Shown here piece after piece: positions 25,947 through 34,196 of a stretch of 64,000 nt of DNA (positions within the stretch are counted from its first letter, which is position 1; the number at the start of each line of letters is the position of its first letter). This DNA comes from LLD-282 sp964395835 (GTDB lineage Bacteria; Pseudomonadota; Gammaproteobacteria; Berkiellales; Berkiellaceae): positions 124,001-188,000 of the forward strand of contig CAYNBJ010000002.1 of assembly GCA_964395835.1 (NCBI GenBank). Direction: 5' to 3'. A program made the position numbers and the translations under genes. The notes beneath the pieces are model-generated. The model was not told the origin of the DNA, did no database searches, and saw nothing but the letters and a program-made list of their open reading frames with translations.

Positions 25947-27423
25947 ATGCAAAAAATTGTAAAAACACGGTCTAAGACGATGGTCGGTATTGAAAAAAAT
26001 CGCAAACTCAGTGAGAATGAAATTCTCTTATTACTTCCTATATTTTCGTAAGATCCTGTAGATTGTTTTGAGAATGATATTGTATTTTTTTTATGATTGC
26101 GGTGAATAAGGGCTATGACTCTGTAGTTCGATATTGCATTGATATTATAGATATTAATTTAAATAATCATTGTGGACTGACAGCATTGATGAGCGCTGCT
26201 GCAAATGGACATTTATTTGCGGTGGATCTGCTTTTAAATCGCGGAGCGCAGATTGACGCAAAGGATCATCAGGATAAAGTTGTGGAACTTTTGCTAGTTC
26301 GAGGTTCTGATGTGAATACAGTCAATAAATGCCGGGAGAGCGCCTGAGTAAAGGCCGCTAAAAAGGACTATATCCAAATTGTTCAGATCCTTTGGTATCG
26401 CGATGATATTAATATGTATTTAAAAGATTTTTACGGAAACACTCCGCTTCTTTGGGCGGTTCAAAAAAAATATTTAGCTTGTTGAGCTATTTTTTAAAAA
26501 GGATCCAGATATCAATCAAACTGGTAGATATCAAGCTACTGCGTCTATAATCGCAGCATCGATTGGCGCAAAAGAGATTCTCTCTTTGCTTTTAGCGCAT
26601 GGTGCCGATACAAATATTTCGAGTCTATATAGCAATACTCCATTGATGAGTGCGATTTTCCATAAAAGAGTAGATATTATTAGGATTTTATTAGCAGACA
26701 GTCGAAATAATATTAATGCATAAGATCGTTATGACAATACAGCGCTGATAAAGGCTGTAGAAGGTGGATGTTTTGAGATTGTTGATGCGCTTATCAAGCA
26801 TAAAAATATTCAAATTAATGCACGTGATTTTTGTGGCAATACTGCGTTGATGCGAGCTGTACTTTGGGCTAAAAAAATATTATATCTTGTCTTTTAAGGC
26901 ATCAAGCGAGAACAGACATTCGAAATGTGCAAAAAAAACTGCCTTAATGTTGGCGTGAGAGTGGCAAAATACAGAAGCGATTGAGTACATTTTATCCATA
27001 AAAAGTAAAAGTTTTAAAAGTCAAAATAATCACCAGTATGTTTTTTTTAATAAATTCATATGCTGTGCATATGACAAAATTGCTTTCTTTCCTGAGCTCA
27101 AAAGAAATGTCATGATCTCTTTTGAAAATCATAAAGGGCCAACAGCATGTGCATGCCTAGATCGATACAATCAAAAAAAAGCAATAAAGAGTATTGTGTA
27201 TATGAAATTCACCCATCTCTGCCTTGCCAGAGACATAAAAAATGATAGAAAATCGCGGTATGCGATGCAAACTATTCAAACCTGTGCAGTAAAAAATGTG
27301 CAAAAATATTTTCAACAAAGTGATAAAAAATGGAATTATTCAGATCAGGTAAATTCCGAAAGATCTTTTTTGAAAATTGATTTTTTATTTCGAAAATCAA
27401 TTTTCTATATTTTCTCTTTTTAA
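25947..27423 (+). pseudogene. decayed ankyrin-repeat gene
   Basis: Ankyrin codons can be followed for about 1.3 kb but the frame is broken repeatedly. From 26093 an 84-codon frame reads LTALMSAAANGHLFAVDLLLNRGA and stops at a TGA (26345), after which ankyrin sequence continues (FYGNTPLLWAVQKKY). Further stops and frameshifts follow near 26480-26520. NTALIKAVEGGCFEIVDALIKH and NTALMRAVLWAK are separated from it by a TAA at 26722, and a TGA interrupts ALMLA-EWQNTEAIEYIL near 26957. The last part (27,030-27,423) reads open and probably is the old C-terminus. A possible original start is the ATG at 25947. Confidence 0.8.
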
Positions 27424-27814
27424 ATTTGTTAAGTTTATGTCATGAAAAAAATGCACATCGGGTAGCTTTGCACTCCGTGTTAGCTCGGTCTCTTTCTCGT
27501 CAAAGTCCGCACTATCGGTCTATGTATGTGCTGTTTACATCTTTTTCAATACAAGTGTCAGAATCAGAAAAAAAACACAATCGACATCACTCTTTTCTGG
27601 TATGAAAAAGATTTTAAAAAATCAAACTTCATCACAATAAGGCATATAGACAGATCATATTGATCATATTGAAAATATATCACATCTATAAATTGCATCA
27701 TATTTTATTGATATGCATATGTTTTTATATTTCCATGATATAATTTCCGTCAAAAGATATAGCGAGTTGTTCAAACTTAGAATATCTGGAATTCGTACAA
27801 GGAGATTAATTTTT
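27424..27814. other. gene-free stretch in the ankyrin island
   Basis: About 390 bases between the ankyrin pseudogene and the next ankyrin gene. A start-less open stretch of about 45 codons (near 27,466-27,603, ALHSVLARSLSRQ..) is probably chance or another remnant. The last 100 bases are AT-rich and likely hold the promoter of the downstream gene. Confidence 0.4.
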
Positions 27815-28387
27815 ATGGATTTGTCTTATAAATATTGCAGTCATCGTTTGAGTGAGGCTGGACAAGAGGCGTCGCTTTCACCACGAGATTCTCTTGTAGA
27901 AGCTGTCAAAGCAGGCAACTTGTCATTGGTCCAAACATTGTGTGGCCGGTATCGTTTGCCTATTGAGACTTGTGATGATGAAGGAAATACCCTCTTGAGT
28001 ATTGCTTGTAAGCATGGTGTGTATCTGGTCGCTGAGAATCTGTTAGACTCTGGTGCTCTTGTGGATTGTGCAAATAATGTTGGGAACACACCTCTTATTT
28101 GGGCGTCATCAAATGGACATGAGAGGATTGTCAAGCTGCTTTTAGATCGCGGAGCTACCATAAATGTTCGTAATCACAAGGGCAAAAATGCCTTAATGGT
28201 CGCAGAGACAGCAGGATATCAGAATATTCGGAATCTCATTATTGGTGATTGTGTCAATCACAAGAGCAAACCATTGAAAACCCTAGATCCTCAACATCGA
28301 GGTGGTGTGTTGTGTTTTAGCGACCAGAATATCAAAATACAAAATACCAATAATGCAGTACAATTACCACCTATCGTTAGGTTGTAA
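27815..28387 (+). CDS. small ankyrin-repeat protein, 190 aa
   Basis: The ATG at 27815 is preceded by AAGGAG ten bases upstream and is chosen over the longer frame from 27713. Three to four ankyrin repeats cover residues about 22-145: DSLVEAVKAGNLSLVQTLC, NTLLSIACKHGVYLVAENLLDSGA, NTPLIWASSNGHERIVKLLLDRGA and KNALMVAETAGYQNIRNLI. A 45-residue polar tail follows. It has no signal peptide. It is the simplest member of the island and is followed by a good terminator. Confidence 0.85.
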   Translation: MDLSYKYCSHRLSEAGQEASLSPRDSLVEAVKAGNLSLVQTLCGRYRLPIETCDDEGNTLLSIACKHGVYLVAENLLDSGALVDCANNVGNTPLIWASSNGHERIVKLLLDRGATINVRNHKGKNALMVAETAGYQNIRNLIIGDCVNHKSKPLKTLDPQHRGGVLCFSDQNIKIQNTNNAVQLPPIVRL

Positions 28388-28432
28388 ACCTAGGGTGCAA
28401 TGTAAATATTTTTTTTAAGCATTATAAATGTG

Positions 28433-28465
28433 GAAAGAGTCAAGAGCTTGGTTTTTGACTCTTTC
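28433..28465. terminator. hairpin after the 190-aa ankyrin gene
   Basis: Perfect 11-base inverted repeat (GAAAGAGTCAA at 28433-28443, complement at 28455-28465), with a second small stem-like AAGAGCTT in the loop region. It sits between convergent ankyrin genes and may serve both. Confidence 0.6.
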
Positions 28466-28503
28466 TTGATGACATGCAGCCATTTCCGTCAAGGTGTGGA
28501 TAA

Positions 28504-30027
28504 TCAATTTTTTTTGGCGCGATTCTGAGGGGGGGTTATTTTTTGATTTGACTCAGGCTGAATGTGTAGTTGGGTTTCTAGGCCGGTCGGTATCTCGCTA
28601 GGTGGTATCTCGCTAGGTGCTCTGGGCACATCGCTATGAAAATATATTTTTTTCTCAATCCAAGAAAGTAAGTCCATAGTGATCTCATAAAAAAAACTCA
28701 CAATGCTTGAGATCCATTCTTGCGCTATTTGTAAAGGACTCAGTTCAGGTGTCTTCAGCAGGATTTCGTTTTTCAATTTCTCGATGAACTTATTCGCTTC
28801 TTCGGTCTTATTATGCTCTTCTAAATATTGTGCACATAATTTATCCAGTACGCTCTTTCTGTTTTCTTCAGATTTGTCCTTTCCAGATAGGTATTCAATG
28901 ATTTTTGATATATATTTCAAATTCGTCCGTAGATGGGCTAAACTTTGTGCATCTGATTTTTTATTGTATTCAAGTTTGGCTATTCTATAAGCGTTGAGCA
29001 ACCCAAGTTTATGTTGGCTATATGAGGAATTGTAGCCGAAATTTTTCTTTAAAAATGTCTCTTTTTGATGAGTGTATTTTTTATCTTGATTCGCAGCGCC
29101 TGATGTTTGCGTTTCCTCGTAAGATTTGTAATCCAGGATGGTCCAGAATATATTTTTAATATGCGTTAATTCCGTTGCCTTCTGGCCAGCTTTTTCAGTG
29201 CGCGCATTCCAGGGTTGCTCGAAAGCAATATCGCACTCATCATTTTTGACCAGAATGTCGGCGTTATATTCCAAAAGACATAAGACTGTATCGGGATTAT
29301 ATGCATCAAACTGGTCATCAAACGGCTCAAAAAGAAGTGGTGGTTGACATATGCTACTATAACCCTGATCTACAGCAGGTGTTTTATTAATATGATTAAT
29401 ATCAAGATCTGGCTGTTTTGACATTAACAAGCGGATAATGTCTGGATGATTGTAACGAGTTGCACACCTAACAGCATCTACACCATACTTATCAGCATAT
29501 GCGAGATCGGTTTTGTCAATGAGAATATTTATAATATCTCTGTGCGGACAGTTCTCTGGGGTTTTGGAGGCGTTGACTATAGCATACATGAGGGCGTTTC
29601 GGTTTGACCCAACTACCTGATCCACATTAACATTGTGCTCACATAAAGTTTTTACCACATTTTTTAGTCCCAAAATGCAAGCTATGATAAGAGGTGTGCA
29701 TGGTTTAGGGATTGTTCGTGCAGGCCAGTTCTTATTTGCTTGCAATCTCTCAATCTCATGAATATCATTTTTTGTTAGTGTGATTGTCAAAAAAGTGGGG
29801 TTTTCTGTAAGAAACTTGGTTAACTCATCTGTCTTTTCATTTACAAGATATGTTAAGAATTGTTTTATTTGAACTTGAGAAGGTAAAACAAGGTCGTTAG
29901 AGGCGCTCTCTGTCATATCATTCTTCTTTATATCTGGATGTGCAATGTCATCTGTTAAAGGATTGTGTTTTTCTGAAGGGACATGAGTGCGCATATGTTG
30001 TTTTCTTTTTTGAATCATCACTATCAT
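28504..30027 (-). CDS. ankyrin-repeat protein, 507 aa
   Basis: Ankyrin units lie at roughly residues 95-260: CTPLIIACILGLKNVVKTLCEHNVNVD, NALMYAIVNAS, GVDAVRCATRYNHPDIIRLLMSK. A helical, lysine-rich region (300-430) follows. A hydrophobic or amphipathic segment near 440-465 (IAQEWISSIVSFFYEITMDLLSWIEKK, given here only as a marker) could touch membranes. The Pro-rich tail contains a duplicated SEIPPSEIP from a 15-base direct repeat. No Shine-Dalgarno sequence is obvious at the first ATG; two more in-frame ATGs follow within 12 codons. Confidence 0.8.
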   Translation of the reverse strand: MIVMIQKRKQHMRTHVPSEKHNPLTDDIAHPDIKKNDMTESASNDLVLPSQVQIKQFLTYLVNEKTDELTKFLTENPTFLTITLTKNDIHEIERLQANKNWPARTIPKPCTPLIIACILGLKNVVKTLCEHNVNVDQVVGSNRNALMYAIVNASKTPENCPHRDIINILIDKTDLAYADKYGVDAVRCATRYNHPDIIRLLMSKQPDLDINHINKTPAVDQGYSSICQPPLLFEPFDDQFDAYNPDTVLCLLEYNADILVKNDECDIAFEQPWNARTEKAGQKATELTHIKNIFWTILDYKSYEETQTSGAANQDKKYTHQKETFLKKNFGYNSSYSQHKLGLLNAYRIAKLEYNKKSDAQSLAHLRTNLKYISKIIEYLSGKDKSEENRKSVLDKLCAQYLEEHNKTEEANKFIEKLKNEILLKTPELSPLQIAQEWISSIVSFFYEITMDLLSWIEKKIYFHSDVPRAPSEIPPSEIPTGLETQLHIQPESNQKITPPQNRAKKN

Positions 30028-30283
30028 ACTGTCGCATAAGTAATTTTGTATTGCAAGACATTATAAGTGGTTTTTTGATATTTGAGTTATGCGTGCTTCG
30101 AGGTGTTTGTTGCTCTTATGAATGCGCAATGGATAATAGAATTATATTCATATGATATATTTATAAGCTGCTGATATCTATAGAGATATTTAAGATGATC
30201 CATGATGAGAAAAAGCATGCGCATCATGGCTGTGCTTGTAAATCTATTACTGCATTTGTTTGATAGCATGCTCACAGAAAAGA

Positions 30284-31264
30284 CTATGCTTTATAAGAAA
30301 CACCATCACGGAGGAACGCTTCTTCTAAAACCGCCTCTTGTTCGATACTAGGACAATTCAGACTGCGTTCAGGTGCAACTGCATCTGTCTTGCTAAAGAG
30401 GCAATAACGATGATTGTCTGTAGATATGCTCTTTCCAGATTTATTCTTTTCTAAAAAGAATGCTGAGCTTTCAGGGTTTCTTAAAAGATATTCGTTAGGC
30501 TTTGACCATTTTTGAGCAATCATTAAAGCGGTCATATGAAATGCATTTACAAGACAGGTTTCTAGGGACTGTTTTTTTAATAAGGCCATAATAATTGCAG
30601 GATATCTATTCTGACACGCTCTCATGAGTGCAGTGTAGCCGTATTTATTTTGAAAGTTGATATCTATCTTTTCTTGATTCAATAAAGACTCAGTAATTTC
30701 GAGATATCCTTTTTCTGCAGCCAAGATTAAAGGGGTGTTATTATGAGTGTCAATTGAGTTGAGATTTATGTCTTCTTGAGACAGGAGGATATCTACTACC
30801 TCTTTTTGATTATTGAGAGTTGCAATAAACAGGGCGTCGTATCCTCTTTTGTTCTTGTGCTGAATACTGGCCCCCCGGTCGATAAGAAGTTGTGCGATCT
30901 TTGGATACATCAAACAGGCGCATATAAGGGGGGTATTTCCATCGTTGTCTGTACTGTTAATATCTGCTCCTTGGTCTAAAAAAAGAGAAATTGTTTTTTC
31001 TTCACCAGTAATGACAGCATGTATTAAGGGAGTGTAACCATATTGATCTTTGCTATTGATATCAATGCTATCAAAAATCACTTCGGCTAATTTTTGACTG
31101 TTTTTCTTTTCAGAATTTATTAAAGATATTATCTCATGAAAATTAATCTGATCTGTTTCAGGAGAACAAGGTAAGAAACTGAGGTCGGTTTGCAAATCAT
31201 CTCTTTCAATATGTTCGGTTAATTTTAGCGGGATTTTTATGTTGTTTTGTTCGTGTGTATTCAT
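30284..31264 (-). CDS. ankyrin-repeat protein, 326 aa
   Basis: GAGAAG upstream supports the ATG. Five to six consecutive canonical ankyrin repeats span about residues 70-255 (GYTPLIHAVITGEEKTISLFLDQGAD, NTPLICACLMYPKIAQLLIDRGAS, YDALFIATLNNQKEVVDILL, NTPLILAAEKGYLEITESLL, YTALMRACQNRYPAIIMALL). The repeats are flanked by a short acidic N-terminus and a polar C-terminus. No signal peptide or membrane segment. It lies upstream of the 507-residue gene on the same strand, 256 bases apart. Confidence 0.85.
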   Translation of the reverse strand: MNTHEQNNIKIPLKLTEHIERDDLQTDLSFLPCSPETDQINFHEIISLINSEKKNSQKLAEVIFDSIDINSKDQYGYTPLIHAVITGEEKTISLFLDQGADINSTDNDGNTPLICACLMYPKIAQLLIDRGASIQHKNKRGYDALFIATLNNQKEVVDILLSQEDINLNSIDTHNNTPLILAAEKGYLEITESLLNQEKIDINFQNKYGYTALMRACQNRYPAIIMALLKKQSLETCLVNAFHMTALMIAQKWSKPNEYLLRNPESSAFFLEKNKSGKSISTDNHRYCLFSKTDAVAPERSLNCPSIEQEAVLEEAFLRDGVSYKA

Positions 31265-31534
31265 ATATGTGTGCTTCTCGTTTTAAAGATTTTTCGGATA
31301 ACTGACATATAGGACGAATTTGCGCTTTTTGATAAATAATCATATAAAACAGCGTGTTAGAACAGCGCCTGCGATTTTCCATGTGGTGTTTATGGTTTGA
31401 TAGGGATGCTTCTTATTGATTTTTTTTGATGAGCATATCGAAAAATGCGTCTATTTTTTCGAAACATGGAAATAAAATGTATGTAAGTTGATATATTCAG
31501 TTTTTTAAATTGTATACAAAATAGGCCGTAGATA

Positions 31535-33736
31535 TTAAAACATATTTCTTGAGGGAGAGTGTGTTATATTATTTTCTGTATCTTGAGAAAGAGTATCAAG
31601 ACTTTTAGTACTAAAGATCGCAGGTGTGCAGATTGCGTATTCTGGGTGTTCAGTTGTCGTGTTTTCATTTTGAGTACGATGAAAAGCATCCTCTGGAGAC
31701 AGAGATAACAAGATTCTTTGTAATAGGTGATAAACCCAATCATAAAAACGGCATGCAGTGTTTATAAATAAAGAAAAATAACTTTGCTCTTCACTTGTGG
31801 TGTTTGGCTCATCGCTACTAGCATATGAATGAGGTATTTCTGCGCTTTGAAGGGTGAAATGATCATGAGGAATCTGCAGTTCTTCGATGACAGAATGTGT
31901 TGTATCAGTGGTTAATTGAAGATTTTCAGCAGTATTGTCAGAATGGATATTTGCATTTTGCTCTGAATCATAGGAGATAGGCATAAGAGTCTGATTGGGT
32001 GTATTTGCGCTTTGCGTCGTTAAAGTCAGTATTTCTGCGCTTTGAAGGGTGAAATGATCATGAGGAATCTGCAGTTCTTCGATGACAGAATGTGTTGTAT
32101 CAGTGGTTAATTGAAGATTTTCAGCAGTATTGTCAGAATGGATATTTGCATTTTGCTCTGAATCATAGGAGATAGGCATAAGAGTCTGATTGGGTGTATT
32201 TGCGCTTTGCGTCGTTAACGTCAGTATTTCTGCGCCTTGAAGGGTGAAATGATCATGCGGAATCTGCAGTTCTTCGGTGACAGAATGTGTTGAATCAGTG
32301 GTTAATAGAGTCATTGGACTTTCATTTTTTGAATTTGCGTCTTGATTGAAATCCTGGATATTGCGGTTTTTTATTTGCTCCAAAATCGCGGCAGCGATAT
32401 AGTGATGCCCATATTCATACGCATACATTAGTGCAGTATTGCCAAATTTATCCTGGGCATTTAAATCGATTTTGGGCTGTTTTATAAGAGTAGTAGCAAT
32501 ATTGCGATATCCGTATGCAGATGCATACATGAGAGCTGTAATGCCTGATTTATCTGGGGCATTTAAATCGATTTGTGATTGTTCTATAAGAGTATTAACG
32601 ATATCGAGATATCCGTATTCACATGCGTATATGAGTGCATTTTTGTGTGATTCTGCATCAGCACTTAAAGTGGTTTGTAAATTTTTGATCAGTGTAGCAG
32701 CAACATCATCATATCCATATTGATAAGCATACATCAGCGCATTATTTCCGGATTTATCTTGGATATTTAAATCGATTTTTGATTTTTCTATAAGTGCAGC
32801 AACAATAAATTTATATCCATTCGCAGACGCATACATCAGAGCGTTTTTACCTAAGTTATCTTGGACATTTAAATCGATTTTTGATTGCGCTATAAGAGCA
32901 GTAGCGATATTTTGAGATCCGTATATAGATGCGTACATGAGGGCGGTTTTACCCCCGTGATCTTGGACATTTAAATCGATTTTTGATTGCGCTATAAGAG
33001 CAGTAGCGATATTTTGAGATCCGTATATAGATGCGTACATGAGGGCGGTTTTACCCCCGTGATCTTGGACATTTAAGTCGATTTCTGATTGCTCTATAAA
33101 AGCAGTAGCGATCGCTGTATATCCATTCGCAGACGTGTACATGAGGGCGGTTTTACCCCCGTGATCTTTGACATTTAAATCGATTTGTGATTTTTTTATA
33201 AGTGCAGTAGCGATAGCTGTATATCCGTATAGAGATGCGTATATGAGAGCCGTTTTTCCTGATATATCATGTGCATTTAAATCGATTTTTGATTGCGCTA
33301 TAAGTGCAGCGGTTATATCTGCATGTCTATTTATTACTGATATAATCAGTGATGTCATACCGTCATTATTGCATATGTTTAATGCAATTTTCTCCTTTTT
33401 CAAAAGCTCTTTGACACAAGATAGATGACCGTAGCATGATGCCCACATTAAAGCAGTATTACCATCTTGGTTTTGAGCATTCAGATATGCAGCGTCATTT
33501 GCAAATCTTTCGATTAATATGGCATGTCCTTCTTTGGCAGCACGCATTAATCCCGTATTGAGATGAGAATCCTTGGCATATATATTCACATTATTTTGGG
33601 CGAGATTCATTAACAAGTCTGCTCGGCCCGTGCTCCATGCCTCACTTACTGTTGTTGGAATATTCTTCGATAGAGATTGTGCAGCACTGTGAAGAGATTC
33701 TGTTTTTTTAGGATTTTGATTTGTTTTCTTATCCAT
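31535..33736 (-). CDS. ankyrin-repeat protein with tandem array and repeated tail, 733 aa
   Basis: AGGGAG ten bases before the ATG supports the start. Residues about 35-450 are a continuous array of some twelve ankyrin repeats of 34 residues. The central ones are almost identical (DLNVQDHGGKTALMYASIYGSQNIATALI repeats exactly). The tail (about 480-640) consists of two full copies and one partial copy of a 65-residue, Thr/Asn/Ser-rich disordered unit. A hydrophobic segment (FSLFINTACRFYDWVYHLLQRILL, about 660-685) and a polar end follow. The array is a protein-binding scaffold by analogy; the hydrophobic tail could anchor it to membrane. It looks like an actively evolving gene. Confidence 0.85.
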   Translation of the reverse strand: MDKKTNQNPKKTESLHSAAQSLSKNIPTTVSEAWSTGRADLLMNLAQNNVNIYAKDSHLNTGLMRAAKEGHAILIERFANDAAYLNAQNQDGNTALMWASCYGHLSCVKELLKKEKIALNICNNDGMTSLIISVINRHADITAALIAQSKIDLNAHDISGKTALIYASLYGYTAIATALIKKSQIDLNVKDHGGKTALMYTSANGYTAIATAFIEQSEIDLNVQDHGGKTALMYASIYGSQNIATALIAQSKIDLNVQDHGGKTALMYASIYGSQNIATALIAQSKIDLNVQDNLGKNALMYASANGYKFIVAALIEKSKIDLNIQDKSGNNALMYAYQYGYDDVAATLIKNLQTTLSADAESHKNALIYACEYGYLDIVNTLIEQSQIDLNAPDKSGITALMYASAYGYRNIATTLIKQPKIDLNAQDKFGNTALMYAYEYGHHYIAAAILEQIKNRNIQDFNQDANSKNESPMTLLTTDSTHSVTEELQIPHDHFTLQGAEILTLTTQSANTPNQTLMPISYDSEQNANIHSDNTAENLQLTTDTTHSVIEELQIPHDHFTLQSAEILTLTTQSANTPNQTLMPISYDSEQNANIHSDNTAENLQLTTDTTHSVIEELQIPHDHFTLQSAEIPHSYASSDEPNTTSEEQSYFSLFINTACRFYDWVYHLLQRILLSLSPEDAFHRTQNENTTTEHPEYAICTPAIFSTKSLDTLSQDTENNITHSPSRNMF
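31837..32305 (-). repeat. 195-bp tandem coding repeat
   Basis: Units begin at 31837, 32032 and 32227, each 195 bases (65 codons). The first two are nearly identical over their full length; the third matches for about 80 bases. They encode the Thr/Ser/Asn-rich tail of the 733-residue ankyrin protein. Confidence 0.9.
32430..33400 (-). repeat. 102-bp tandem ankyrin-coding repeats
   Basis: Roughly nine to ten consecutive 102-base units encode 34-residue ankyrin repeats of the 733-residue protein. Two neighbouring units around 32,883-33,085 are essentially identical, including silent positions, so they arose by very recent unequal exchange or slippage. Confidence 0.88.
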
Positions 33737-34196
33737 GCTGCTTTTACTCCCTTATCAATCTCACTTTATTAGCTTTTTTGATTTTTGCGCAATCATACGC
33801 GAGAAGAGACGATATAATGATAGCGTATTTGAATTTATCACTATGATCTGATTCTAGATAAAAAATATTTAATTGTAAGGTCTGTTGAGATCAGGCTGAA
33901 TGCTGATGATATATTGATGCTACGTTATCTAAAAATCCTATGAATTTATGTGTTTTTCAATTCTTTGAGGATTTTGCGTGTGTATGATTAGAGGTATGCG
34001 AATCTTGTGTTGGGGCATTGCATGAATTCATGTTATATATGTTTTTATATTGTATTTTAATAAAAATTCAATAACATAATGAATATCACTTTAAATAATA
34101 TCAAAAATATTTTATATCATAATATAAAAGTATTTTGATATTTTATGTTGCGTACCATATGATACACAGATATTATTTATACTAATAAAAATAAAG
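33737..34196. promoter_or_regulatory. 460-bp divergent intergenic region with imperfect palindrome
   Basis: AT-rich spacer between divergently transcribed ankyrin genes (733 and 592 residues), so it must hold both promoters. A 20-base imperfect inverted repeat (left arm 34097-34116, right arm 34123-34142, 17 of 20 positions complementary, 6-base spacer) lies 55 bases before the downstream ATG. It could be an operator or a weak hairpin. No clear -35/-10 pair could be fixed. Confidence 0.35.

Noticed and set aside
32439..32723. Open frames on the plus strand across the ankyrin arrays (also 33168-33428, 46556-46852)
   Set aside because: They are antisense shadows kept open by the periodic codons of the ankyrin genes on the minus strand.
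32430..33400. Regular ~102-bp direct repeats that could suggest a CRISPR-like or satellite array
   Set aside because: The repeats are contiguous, lack unique spacers, keep an open frame and encode ankyrin repeats.
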